From NCBI RefSeq assembly GCF_001894885.1, contig NZ_BCXB01000004.1:62001-126000 (forward strand): a stretch of DNA of 64,000 nucleotides, read 5' to 3'. The stretch's first letter is position 1. Every line of letters starts with the position of its first letter. The notes under the pieces were generated by a model that was given only the letters and a program-made list of their open reading frames with translations, had not been told where the DNA came from and searched no databases. Source of the stretch: Rhodococcus marinonascens NBRC 14363. GTDB lineage: Bacteria; Actinomycetota; Actinomycetes; Mycobacteriales; Mycobacteriaceae. Below, piece after piece: positions 9,713 through 20,178 of the stretch. Both the position numbers and the translations under genes were made by a program.

Positions 9713-11737
9713 ATGGCTACACCCCTGCTCGCGAAGTCCGATGCGGAATCACTGCCCCCGAACCGGGGCGATTCGTCCGCCCTGTTCGTTGTCGGCGGAC
9801 TCATCGCCGGCCTGGTCGCGGCTATCGTGGTCGGTCTTTCCGCTGCGCAGGCGCTCGTACTGCTGGGGATTCCGGACCCTGGCCCGATCACCACCTATGG
9901 GCTGCCGGCGATGCGGGCAGTGTCGGAGATTGCCGCCGTCATCACGATCGGGTCCCTGCTACTTGCGGCGTTTTTCGTGCCACCGCAGAAGTCGGGGGTC
10001 CTGGACGTGGACGGCTACCGTGCGGTCCGGACGGCGTCGCACGCCGCGATCGTGTGGGCTGCGACCGCTCTGGTCCTGGTCCCGCTTTCGCTGTCGGATA
10101 CGTCCGGACAACCCTTCTCCGAGGCGGCCAAGCCGAGCAACGTCTTCAGGTCGATCGATCAGGTCGAACTCGCGAGTGTGTGGCGCTGGACCGCGATCAT
10201 CGCCATCGTCGTCGCGATCGCGTCGCGGCTGGTGCTGCGCTGGTGGTGGACGCCGATTCTCCTGGCAGTCGCGATCCTCGGCCTGATGCCGCTGGCGTTG
10301 ACCGGGCACTCGTCTGCGGGCGGTTCGCACGATATGGCGACGAACAGCTTGATTCTCCACCTCGTCGCGGCGTCGCTGTGGGCAGGCGGACTTTTCGCGC
10401 TCCTGGCCCATGCGCGGCGAGGTGGTGCGTACACCGAAGTCGCGGCGCGACGGTTTTCTGCGGTCGCCGGTATCTGCTTCGTCGTCATGGCCGTCAGCGG
10501 AGTGGTGAACGCGCTCGTTCGCGTCCCGATCGGTGACTTCTTCGACACGACGTACGGCCGCCTCGTGGTGGCCAAGGCTGTGGCCCTCGTCATCCTTGGC
10601 ATATTCGGCTGGGCGCAGCGCCGTCGGGCTCTGCCCGCGCTCCAGAAGGATCCGACGAGCCGAGGCAACCTGATCCGGTTCGCGGGCGCCGAGGCCATGG
10701 TTTTCGGCGCGACGATCGGTCTCGCCGTCGGGCTCGGCCGCACACCTCCACCCGCACCCAGTGCCGTGCCTACCCTCGCCGAGGTCGAACTCGGCTACAA
10801 CCTGCCAGGGCCGCCGACGTTCGGGCGCCTGATGCTGGACTGGCGATTCGACCTCCTCTACGGCACTGCGGCGATTGTGCTCGCCCTCGTCTACGTGCTC
10901 GGATTGCGGAAACTCCGCCGCCGCGGCGACAGTTGGCCGGTTGGTCGGACCGTGGCGTGGATGTGCGGGTGCGCGGTGCTGCTCGTCGCGACCTCGTCCG
11001 GTGTGGGTCGCTACGCACCTGCGGTGTTCAGCGTGCACATGGGTTCGCACATGGCGTTGTCAATGCTGGCACCGGTTCTGCTGGTCCTCGGAGCGCCGAT
11101 CACGCTTGCCTTACGTTCGCTCGATCCGGCAGGTAAGAACGGTGTGCCTGGTCTGCGTGAATGGATCCTGACGGCTCTGCACAGCACGTTCTCCCGGTTC
11201 ATCACCCATCCCGTGGTCGCCGCCTCGCTGTTCGTGGGCGGCTTCTACGCGCTGTACCTCGGGGGGATCTTCGGCGCCACCGTGGACTCGCACACCGCGC
11301 ACGTCCTGATGAACCTTCACTTCCTCCTGAGCGGGTATCTATTCTACTGGGTCGCTGTCGGCATCGACCCGTCACCACGCAAGTTGATGCCGGTGACGAA
11401 ACTCGCGATGGTGTTCGGATCTCTGCCGTTCCACGCATTCTTCGGCGTCGCGCTGATGAGCATGAATACGGTCATGGGCGAGTCGTTCTACCGTTCACTC
11501 GGCCTCGGCTGGAACTCCGACCTATTGGGTAACCAGCAACTCGGCGGCAGCATCGCATGGGCGACGGGCGAGATTCCCCTGATGTTGGTGATGATGGCGC
11601 TGCTCATTCAATGGTCCCGCAGCGACGGTCGCACCGCACGGCGCGTCGACCGGGCTGCCGATCGCGACGACGACGCGGATCTGGCTGCGCACAACGCGAT
11701 GTTCGCCGAGTTGGCGCGCCGCGATCGAGAGTCGTGA
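9713..11737 (+). CDS. CopD domain fused to CtaG-type cytochrome c oxidase assembly protein
   Basis: This 674-residue polytopic protein joins two families. Residues about 1-340 resemble the CopD copper-import domain, with membrane His motifs in TGHSAGGSHD and in LHLVAASLWAGG. From about 350 on it resembles the caa3_CtaG domain, with HMGSHMALSML, NLHFLLSGYLFYW and PFHAFFGVALM. Fusions of this layout are widespread in actinobacteria, where they are thought to deliver copper to the CuB/CuA sites of the aa3 oxidase. The ATG at 9713 is chosen; the frame remains open for 100 codons upstream, but that part crosses the tRNA gene. The tail from about 625 is charged and cytoplasmic. Confidence 0.85.
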   Translation: MATPLLAKSDAESLPPNRGDSSALFVVGGLIAGLVAAIVVGLSAAQALVLLGIPDPGPITTYGLPAMRAVSEIAAVITIGSLLLAAFFVPPQKSGVLDVDGYRAVRTASHAAIVWAATALVLVPLSLSDTSGQPFSEAAKPSNVFRSIDQVELASVWRWTAIIAIVVAIASRLVLRWWWTPILLAVAILGLMPLALTGHSSAGGSHDMATNSLILHLVAASLWAGGLFALLAHARRGGAYTEVAARRFSAVAGICFVVMAVSGVVNALVRVPIGDFFDTTYGRLVVAKAVALVILGIFGWAQRRRALPALQKDPTSRGNLIRFAGAEAMVFGATIGLAVGLGRTPPPAPSAVPTLAEVELGYNLPGPPTFGRLMLDWRFDLLYGTAAIVLALVYVLGLRKLRRRGDSWPVGRTVAWMCGCAVLLVATSSGVGRYAPAVFSVHMGSHMALSMLAPVLLVLGAPITLALRSLDPAGKNGVPGLREWILTALHSTFSRFITHPVVAASLFVGGFYALYLGGIFGATVDSHTAHVLMNLHFLLSGYLFYWVAVGIDPSPRKLMPVTKLAMVFGSLPFHAFFGVALMSMNTVMGESFYRSLGLGWNSDLLGNQQLGGSIAWATGEIPLMLVMMALLIQWSRSDGRTARRVDRAADRDDDADLAAHNAMFAELARRDRES

Positions 11738-11788
11738 CTGGACCCCGTAGCACGCGCTTGCGACAGGTTTCGAGTTTCTGCGACGTTC

Positions 11789-11816
11789 GTCGGCGGGTTG
11801 TGCACACCCCGCCGAC
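11789..11816 (+). terminator. Hairpin after the CopD-CtaG gene
   Basis: A 9-bp perfect stem (GTCGGCGGG/CCCGCCGAC) with a 10-base loop sits 50 bases after the CopD-CtaG stop and is followed by TTCT rather than a long T run. It may terminate that transcript or act in the ssb leader. Confidence 0.45.
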
Positions 11817-11909
11817 TTCTCCACAGATTCCGGGCGACGGTCGAAACGGCGGGTGGCGGAAGGCACGCTGTGAGAGAAGGTAACCAGCCACACTCACAGG
11901 GGGATTCGC

Positions 11910-12488
11910 ATGTACGAAACCCACGGCACCGTCGTCGGAACGGTCATCACCGGCCCTGTCGCACGGGCGAACACGGCGGGCGAAGAGTTCCTGAGCTTCC
12001 GGATGGTGAGTACGGTCCGGCGGCGCGACTTCACGACGGGGGAGTGGCGCGACGGCAGCACGCTGTACCTCGCAGTGACCTGCCGGCGGCGGCTGATGGC
12101 AGGTGTCGTCCGGTCGATCGCGAAAGGTGATCCCGTGATCGTCACTGGTGAACTGCGCACCACGGAGTACACGACGCGTGACGGTATCGCCCGATCCGGC
12201 CTCGAGCTCAGCGCAACCGCCATCGGACCCGACCTCTCGCGGTGCGTCGCCGTCGTCGAACGGGAGCGCCGAAAGGGTTCCGCCGACGCCGCTCAGCTTG
12301 ATACCGCACCCGACGACACCGCACCCGACGACACCGCACCCGACGACACCGCACCCGACGACACCGCACCTGGCGACACCGCACCTGACGACACCGCACC
12401 TGACGACACCGCTCACCACGACACCGCCCCTGAAGACACCGCGGTCACGGACGCGGAAACTTCGGCGAGCGAGTCGCTCGTCGCATAG
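11910..12488 (+). CDS. ssb: Single-stranded DNA-binding protein paralogue with repeat tail
   Basis: This 192-residue protein has an OB fold over about residues 1-115, recognisable from YETHGTVVGTVI, FLSFRMVST and VTGELRTTEY. The C-terminal third is a low-complexity acidic tail of nine five-residue units (DTAPD and variants). The terminal acidic-hydrophobic tip that recruits partner proteins in the main SSB (DDDIPF-like) is absent; the protein ends SESLVA. It is therefore probably a second SSB, corresponding to the one next to ettA in mycobacteria, and not the replicative SSB that is usually encoded with ribosomal proteins S6 and S18. It lies 125 bases upstream of ettA on the same strand. Confidence 0.85.
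   Translation: MYETHGTVVGTVITGPVARANTAGEEFLSFRMVSTVRRRDFTTGEWRDGSTLYLAVTCRRRLMAGVVRSIAKGDPVIVTGELRTTEYTTRDGIARSGLELSATAIGPDLSRCVAVVERERRKGSADAAQLDTAPDDTAPDDTAPDDTAPDDTAPGDTAPDDTAPDDTAHHDTAPEDTAVTDAETSASESLVA
12300..12443 (+). repeat. 15-bp tandem repeat inside ssb
   Basis: Nine and a half copies of a 15-bp unit (GACACCGCACCCGAC and variants) encode the DTAPD repeats. Copies 1-4 are nearly identical and the later ones diverge (APG, AHH, APE). Because the unit is a multiple of three, copy number can change without breaking the frame. Confidence 0.95.
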
Positions 12489-12613
12489 CCTGCGCGAGGG
12501 TGCCGGCGTCTCCCGCGACGTCCGGGGCGCCGGTGCTTACCCGGGAAGTGCCTGATCATGTCGTCGACCCTCCGCGATGCGGGATCGCTGCGCCACACCA
12601 CTAGGCTGGCCCC

Positions 12614-14293
<1,680 letters not shown>

Positions 14294-14297
14294 CCCA

Positions 14298-14735
14298 GTG
14301 AAATCAGACCCGGTGAAAAAGAGGGTCTTCACGTATGAGATCCAGGTCCGGTGGGGCGACTCCGACCGGCTGGGTCATGTCAACAACACTCGATTCGTGG
14401 AGTATATGCAGGAAGCGCGGGCGCACTTCCTGTCGTCGGAACTGGCGGCCGTCGGCGCCCGTGCCGGGGCCATGGTGGTGCGCAAGATGGACGTGGATTT
14501 TCTGCGCCCGATCAGCGACGACTCCGGGCCGCTGAAGGTGGACGTCACGGTGGTGGATGTCGGTACGTCGTCGTACACGATCCACCACGTCATCACGAAC
14601 AGGCACGGCGCCGTCTGTGGGACGGGAGACGCTCTCTTGGTCGCGTTCGACGTGAAGAAGGAACGTTCGCGCCCACTGTCGGATGCGGAGCGGGCCGGAC
14701 TCGAGCGTTACCTCGCGCCGGTCCGCGTCTGCTGA
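14298..14735 (+). CDS. Acyl-CoA thioesterase, 4HBT hot-dog family
   Basis: This 145-residue single hot-dog domain protein has the 4-hydroxybenzoyl-CoA thioesterase signature RWGDSDRLGHVNNTRFVEY, with the catalytic Asp (residue 21) and HVNN helix. The family hydrolyses acyl-CoA thioesters, and the true substrate is not predictable here. The GTG start lies four bases after the ettA stop, so translation is probably coupled. A second 4HBT gene follows gdh in the same direction, so two paralogues bracket the glutamate dehydrogenase. Confidence 0.85.
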   Translation: MKSDPVKKRVFTYEIQVRWGDSDRLGHVNNTRFVEYMQEARAHFLSSELAAVGARAGAMVVRKMDVDFLRPISDDSGPLKVDVTVVDVGTSSYTIHHVITNRHGAVCGTGDALLVAFDVKKERSRPLSDAERAGLERYLAPVRVC

Positions 14736-14768
14736 CGCAAGGCGGCGGCCGACACCCGATGTCCACTG

Positions 14769-14826
14769 TTCGTTCCGTTTGCGGAGGCTACCCTCGTGGA
14801 GAGTTGCCCTCTGCAAACGGAACGAA
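14769..14826. promoter_or_regulatory. 14-bp perfect inverted repeat in the gdh leader
   Basis: TTCGTTCCGTTTGC (14769-14782) and its exact complement GCAAACGGAACGAA (14813-14826) are separated by 30 bases and end 16 bases before the gdh ATG. The spacer contains TACCCT, a possible -10 element. It could be a two-site operator around the promoter or a hairpin that presents or hides the gdh ribosome site. Confidence 0.7.
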
Positions 14827-14842
14827 GAGAAAGTGAGCATTG

Positions 14843-17800
14843 ATGACGGACTCGGTAGCACTGAGCGATGCGCAATGGGCACGGGATCTGCCCGACGGGC
14901 TGAGGTCTCAGGTGCCGACGCTCGCCGCCATGTACTTTCGTCATGTCGACCGCGGCGACAGCGACAGTGCACTCAACGGCACCTCTGACGCCGTACTCGC
15001 TGCGCATCTCAAGCTTGCTCTGCAGCGTCACCCGGGACAAGCGGTGACCCGGGTCTACCGTCCGGGCGACGGGCACGATCTGGGTGCATCCGTGCAGATC
15101 GTCACAGACGACATGCCATTGCTTGTGGAATCGATTACCACGCTGCTCAATCGACTCGGCATCGGCATCAGTGAATTCGTCCACCCCATCATCTCCGTGC
15201 AACGCGAACCGGATGGGGGACTTCACGGAATTCTGTTGGGCGACAGGGGTAAGGGTGCAGGTGAGGGCAGCACCACCGAATCGTGGATTCATGTGCAGCT
15301 CGATCCGCGAACCGAATCCGCAGTTCTCGACAGCCTCGACAAGGAAATCGGCACCATCCTCGAAGACGTGCGTCAGGTGGTTCTCGACACCGACACCATG
15401 CGCAAACTCGAACGCGATCTTGCCGACGACCTCGAGCGGTCCGCGCCGCGTCCCGGGACGACGAAAGAGGACCTCGAGGACTGTGCCGACCTTCTCCGGT
15501 GGATGTCGCAAGGCAATTACGCGGCGCTGGGATACCGACGATTCGAGCTCGGTGAGCCGGACAGTTCCGGGGAGCGGCGCCTGCATGTCGTGCCGGGCAG
15601 CGGACTCGGATTGTTGCGCTCCGACTCGGTTACCGAGGGACCGATGAGCCTCCCCCCGGCCGCCCAGATTCCTGACCGTCCACTGCTGGTGCTGACCCAG
15701 GGTTCGTTCCCCGCCACCGTCCATCGTGCGGTCTACCCGTTCTTCGTGGGTGTGAGCATCCTCGGCGAGGAGGGGGCCATCGTCGGTGAGCACCGCTTCC
15801 TCGGTGTCTTCACCGTGACCGCCTTCCATGAGAACGTTCTCGACATTCCGGTGATCGCACGTCGCGTGCGCACGGTGATCGAGCGTGCCGGATTCCAGTT
15901 GAACTCGTTCTCGGGGCAGGCCATGCTCGAGGTGATCCAGTCGTTCCCGCGCACCGAACTTTTCTCGAGCAGCGCGGACACACTGTTCGACACGGTCACC
16001 GCCGTGCACAGCATCGGATTGCGGCGGCAGGTCCGACTGTTCCTGCGGGAGGACTTCCTCGGCCGCTTCGTCTCGTGTCTGATCTACCTGCCGCGTGACC
16101 GCTACACCACACGGGTCAGATTGGCCATGCAGGATATTCTGTTGCAGGAATTCGGTCCCGGCACATTGGAATACACTGCGCGCGTTACCGAATCCGATCT
16201 GGCACTTCTGCACGTCACTATCCGTAAGAGCGCCGGCGAGGAGGGGGACAAGCTCGACCTTTCGCACGCCGACCGGGAACGGGTTCAGGGATTGCTCGAG
16301 GAGGCGAGCCGGAGCTGGGACGAACATCTGGAGGATCTCCTGAAGGTCACTCCTGATGTGAATCCCGTTCTAGCGCAACGCTATGCCGAGGTGTTCCCGG
16401 AGAGCTACAAGGAGGATTTCGAAGCGTCGCGCGCACTGGCCGACCTCGCTCGGTTGGAGGCACTCACCGCCGGGGCGATCGATCTGCTCCTCTACCGCGA
16501 CCCGGACGCCCGAGTCGGGCACTGGCGTCTGACCTTGTACGTGGGCGGCGACGGAATCTCGCTCAGTCAGGTCCTTCCGGTGTTGCAGAGCCTGGGGCTG
16601 GAGGTCCTCGACGAACGCCCCTATTCGATTCCTCGACCAGACGGCATGACCTGCTGGATCTACGATTTCGGACTGTCGGTGCCGGCGGAACTGCTCCGGT
16701 TGTCGGTAGGGGAGGATCTGGATGCCGAGTTGGCGGCGGAGGGAGAGACGGCGGCACCGCGACTGCAGCAAAGGGTGACCGAGGCGTTCGCCGCCGTGTG
16801 GTTCGGGCGGGCCGAAGCCGACCGCTTCAACGAACTGATTCTGCGTGCTGGAATGGACTGGCGCCAGGCAGTGATCCTGCGCACGTACGCAAAGTATTTG
16901 CGCCAAGCGGGGTTTCTCTACAGCCAGTTCCACATCGAGGGCGTCGCCCTGTCCGATCCTCGTTCGGCGCTCACCCTCGTCGAGTTGTTCGAGGCCATGT
17001 TCGACCCCGAGACGCCGTCATCCGATCGGGTGGCCGAACTCGAGGATCGGATGAAGAAGTACATCGACGCCGTCGTCAGCCTGGACGCCGACCGCATCCT
17101 GCGCGGTCTGTTCGGATTGATCAAATCCACGCTACGCACCAACTACTTCGTCACAGACGAGGCGGGTGAGCGGCGCAAGTACCTCTCCTTCAAGCTCGAT
17201 CCGACCGCGATCCCGGAGTTACCGAAACCCCGGCCGAAGTATGAGATTTTCGTCTACTCACCCCAAGTCGAGGGCGTGCACCTGCGGTTCGGGTCCGTCG
17301 CACGGGGCGGTCTTCGTTGGTCCGACCGGCGAGAAGACTTCCGCACCGAAATTCTGGGACTGGCGAAGGCGCAGGCAGTGAAGAACGCCGTCATCGTTCC
17401 GGTCGGCGCGAAAGGCGGTTTCGTCGTCAAGAATCCGCCGTCGGAGTCGGGCGATCCGGCCACGGACCGGGTGGCGGCACTGCAGGCGGGTCAGGACTGC
17501 TACCGGACGTTCATCTCGGGACTGCTCGACCTCACCGACAACGTCGATCACGCCACCGGTGCCGTGGTCCCACCCGATCGGGTCGTGCGCCGCGACGGCG
17601 ACGACCGCTATCTCGTCGTCGCCGCGGACAAGGGCACCGCAACGTTCTCGGACCTCGCCAATTCCGTTGCCGAACGATACAACTTTTGGCTGGGCGACGC
17701 ATTCGCGTCCGGCGGGTCGGCGGGCTACGACCACAAGAAAATGGGCATCACCGCGCGCGGTGCCTGGGAAAGCGTAAAACGGCACTTCCGTGAGATGAGT

Positions 17801-19747
17801 CTGGATACCGAGACGCAGGAATTCACCGTGGTCGGTGTCGGCGACATGAGCGGCGACGTGTTCGGAAACGGCATGCTGCTGAGCAGGCATATCCGACTGG
17901 TCGCCGCATTCGACCATCGGCACATCTTCCTCGACCCCGATCCCGACGCCGAAAGGTCCTTCGCGGAACGCTCCCGGATGTTCGTCCTACCGCGCTCTTC
18001 CTGGGCCGACTACGACAAGAGCGTCATCAGTGAGGGCGGGGGAGTGTGGGACCGGACTCGCAAGTCGGTCCCGATCAGCGCTTCCGCGAGAGCGGCGCTC
18101 GGGCTCGACACCACCATCACCGAACTCTCGCCCCCGGAACTCGTCCGGGCGATCCTACAAGCTCCGGTGGACCTGCTGTGGAACGGCGGGATCGGTACTT
18201 ACGTCAAGGCGTCGACCGAGACCAACGCGGCGGTGGGAGACAAGAGCAACGACTCCGTGCGCGTCGACGGTATCGACGTTCGGGCCAAGGTGGTGGGAGA
18301 GGGCGGCAACCTCGGATTGACCTCCCTCGGGCGGATCGAGTACAGCCAGAACGGCGGACGGATCAACACTGACGCGATCGACAACTCGGCGGGCGTCGAT
18401 TGCTCCGACCACGAGGTGAACATCAAGATCTTGCTGGACTCGTTGGTCAGCAGCGGCGAACTGCGCGAGGACGAACGTAATCCTCTGCTGGCGTCGATGA
18501 CCGACGAGGTCGCCGACCTGGTGCTTGCCAACAACATCGCCCAGAACGATCTCCTCGGTGTCGCCCGCGCCCACGCGGTTACGAGGCTCAGTGTCAATCG
18601 ACGCCAGATCGAGCACCTGGCGTCGCAGCGCGGACTTGACCGGAAACTCGAGGCTTTGCCCACCGATGAGGACATCGCCCGCCGAAAACAGGCAGGGCAG
18701 GGACTGACGTCCCCGGAACTCGCCACTCTCACTGCGCACGTGAAACTCACGCTTGAGGATGATCTCCTGGCGACGGATCTACCCGACAGCGAGACGTTCG
18801 CGCCCCGGCTCCCGCGGTACTTTCCGACCGTACTGCGAGAGCGTTTCCGCACTGCGATCAAGGCGCATCCCCTGCGCAGGCAGATCGTGGCCACGATGCT
18901 CGCGAACGAGACCATCAACAATGGCGGTATCACCTACGCGTACCGACTGGCCGACGAGGCCGGCGCGAGCAGCACCGACGCTATCCGCGCCTACGCCGCG
19001 GTCACCGAGATCTTCGCTCTGCCCGCCGTGTGGGGCAGGATCCGTGCGGCGAACATGCCGGCCGACATCGAGGACGAGTTGATCATCGAGTCCAGCCGGG
19101 TTCTCGACCGCGCGTCGCGCTGGTTCTTGACCAACCGCCCGCAGCCCCTTGCGGTCGGGGCGGAAATCGCCCGGTACTCGGCAAATTTCCGAGCGCTCGC
19201 ACAGAAGGTGCCCAAGCTGGTGAAGGGGCACCAGCTCGTGGATCTGGAGGCACGTTCGGGGCCTCTCATCGTCCGTGGAGCGCCGGAGAACATCGCATTC
19301 GAGGTGTTCCGGCTGCTGGACCTCTTCTGCCTGCTCGACATCAGCGATATCGCGGACATCGCCGAGCGCGACATCGACGAGGTGGCCGAGCTGTACTACG
19401 AACTCGACGCCCACCTCGGGATCGACTGGCTGCTCACCGCCGTGTCCAAGCTCGCCCGCGGGGACCGCTGGCATTCGCTGGCCCGCCTGGCGTTGCGCGA
19501 TGACCTCTACGGTTCGCTCCGCCAGCTCACCATGGAAGTGCTCATGGGCGGCGAACCCCACGAGACCCCGCAGGAAAAGATCGACGACTGGGAATCGACG
19601 AACGCGTCACGGCTGGGCAGGGCTAGGTCCGCCCTCACCGAAATTTTCGAGTCTGGAACCCTTGACCTCGCGACGCTCTCGGTGGCGGCGCGTCAGGTAC
19701 GCAGCATGGTGCGAGGTGTGGGCACCCGATCGGAGGTACGACGTTGA
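14843..19747 (+). CDS. gdh: NAD-specific glutamate dehydrogenase, large 180-kDa type
   Basis: At 1634 residues this is the giant NAD-GDH class, which forms large homomeric assemblies and oxidatively deaminates glutamate to 2-oxoglutarate and ammonia. The catalytic core lies around residues 800-1160, with VARGGLRWSDRREDFRTE, VKNAVIVPVGAKGGFV, GYDHKKMGITARGAWE and the Rossmann segment VVGVGDMSGDVFGNGML. The N-terminal 700 residues carry ACT-like regulatory modules. The ATG at 14843 is used, with GAAAG and GTGAG just upstream; a TTG one codon earlier is possible. In mycobacteria this enzyme is inhibited by the unphosphorylated FHA protein GarA, which is not encoded here. The stop overlaps the next gene by four bases. 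Confidence 0.96.
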   Translation: MTDSVALSDAQWARDLPDGLRSQVPTLAAMYFRHVDRGDSDSALNGTSDAVLAAHLKLALQRHPGQAVTRVYRPGDGHDLGASVQIVTDDMPLLVESITTLLNRLGIGISEFVHPIISVQREPDGGLHGILLGDRGKGAGEGSTTESWIHVQLDPRTESAVLDSLDKEIGTILEDVRQVVLDTDTMRKLERDLADDLERSAPRPGTTKEDLEDCADLLRWMSQGNYAALGYRRFELGEPDSSGERRLHVVPGSGLGLLRSDSVTEGPMSLPPAAQIPDRPLLVLTQGSFPATVHRAVYPFFVGVSILGEEGAIVGEHRFLGVFTVTAFHENVLDIPVIARRVRTVIERAGFQLNSFSGQAMLEVIQSFPRTELFSSSADTLFDTVTAVHSIGLRRQVRLFLREDFLGRFVSCLIYLPRDRYTTRVRLAMQDILLQEFGPGTLEYTARVTESDLALLHVTIRKSAGEEGDKLDLSHADRERVQGLLEEASRSWDEHLEDLLKVTPDVNPVLAQRYAEVFPESYKEDFEASRALADLARLEALTAGAIDLLLYRDPDARVGHWRLTLYVGGDGISLSQVLPVLQSLGLEVLDERPYSIPRPDGMTCWIYDFGLSVPAELLRLSVGEDLDAELAAEGETAAPRLQQRVTEAFAAVWFGRAEADRFNELILRAGMDWRQAVILRTYAKYLRQAGFLYSQFHIEGVALSDPRSALTLVELFEAMFDPETPSSDRVAELEDRMKKYIDAVVSLDADRILRGLFGLIKSTLRTNYFVTDEAGERRKYLSFKLDPTAIPELPKPRPKYEIFVYSPQVEGVHLRFGSVARGGLRWSDRREDFRTEILGLAKAQAVKNAVIVPVGAKGGFVVKNPPSESGDPATDRVAALQAGQDCYRTFISGLLDLTDNVDHATGAVVPPDRVVRRDGDDRYLVVAADKGTATFSDLANSVAERYNFWLGDAFASGGSAGYDHKKMGITARGAWESVKRHFREMSLDTETQEFTVVGVGDMSGDVFGNGMLLSRHIRLVAAFDHRHIFLDPDPDAERSFAERSRMFVLPRSSWADYDKSVISEGGGVWDRTRKSVPISASARAALGLDTTITELSPPELVRAILQAPVDLLWNGGIGTYVKASTETNAAVGDKSNDSVRVDGIDVRAKVVGEGGNLGLTSLGRIEYSQNGGRINTDAIDNSAGVDCSDHEVNIKILLDSLVSSGELREDERNPLLASMTDEVADLVLANNIAQNDLLGVARAHAVTRLSVNRRQIEHLASQRGLDRKLEALPTDEDIARRKQAGQGLTSPELATLTAHVKLTLEDDLLATDLPDSETFAPRLPRYFPTVLRERFRTAIKAHPLRRQIVATMLANETINNGGITYAYRLADEAGASSTDAIRAYAAVTEIFALPAVWGRIRAANMPADIEDELIIESSRVLDRASRWFLTNRPQPLAVGAEIARYSANFRALAQKVPKLVKGHQLVDLEARSGPLIVRGAPENIAFEVFRLLDLFCLLDISDIADIAERDIDEVAELYYELDAHLGIDWLLTAVSKLARGDRWHSLARLALRDDLYGSLRQLTMEVLMGGEPHETPQEKIDDWESTNASRLGRARSALTEIFESGTLDLATLSVAARQVRSMVRGVGTRSEVRR

Positions 19748-20178
19748 GCGAGGGTTATCACGCTGAGGGCTATCACGCTGAGGTTGAGGTTCGCTGGTCG
19801 GACATGGACGTCTTTCAGCACATCAACCACGCTCGAATGGTGACGTTGCTGGAAGAGGCACGGATTCCGTGGCTGTTCGAGGACGATCGTCCGACTGTCA
19901 CCTTGCGTGACGGTGCGGTCGTCGCGGATCTACACGTGCGGTACCGCGGGCAACTTCGGCACAGCGATTCGCCGCTCGACGTGCTGATGTGGGTGGAGAA
20001 GGTTCGGGCCGTCGACTTCACGATCTGTTACGAGGTCCGTCCCAAAGGCGTCGGCATCTCGGTTCCTCCATCGATCATCGCTTCCACGCAGATCGCGGCG
20101 TTCGACGTCGACACTCAGCGGTTGCGCAGGCTCACCGACGGCGAACGCGGATACCTGAAGAGTTGGCAGCGTGTATGA
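19744..20178 (+). CDS. Acyl-CoA thioesterase, 4HBT hot-dog family
   Basis: This 144-residue hot-dog protein has VEVRWSDMDVFQHINHARMV, including the conserved Asp and the H-N-x-x-H region of 4HBT thioesterases. The TTG start overlaps the gdh TGA, which implies coupled translation. The N terminus contains the duplicated pentapeptide GYHAE, from a 15-bp duplication at about 19756-19785. It is distinct in sequence from the other 4HBT gene upstream of gdh. The substrate is unknown. Confidence 0.82.
   Translation: MSEGYHAEGYHAEVEVRWSDMDVFQHINHARMVTLLEEARIPWLFEDDRPTVTLRDGAVVADLHVRYRGQLRHSDSPLDVLMWVEKVRAVDFTICYEVRPKGVGISVPPSIIASTQIAAFDVDTQRLRRLTDGERGYLKSWQRV

Noticed and set aside
11604-12419. Minus-strand frame with repeated GVVRCG units
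   Set aside because: It is the complement of the 15-bp repeat inside ssb and starts in that repeat; the repeat gives a meaningful acidic tail only on the plus strand.
12300-12443. Possible CRISPR-like array in ssb
   Set aside because: The units are 15 bp, contiguous and in frame, with no spacers and no cas genes nearby.
14708-16327. 539-residue minus-strand frame inside gdh
   Set aside because: It is antisense to the N-terminal region of the large glutamate dehydrogenase, which continues without interruption.
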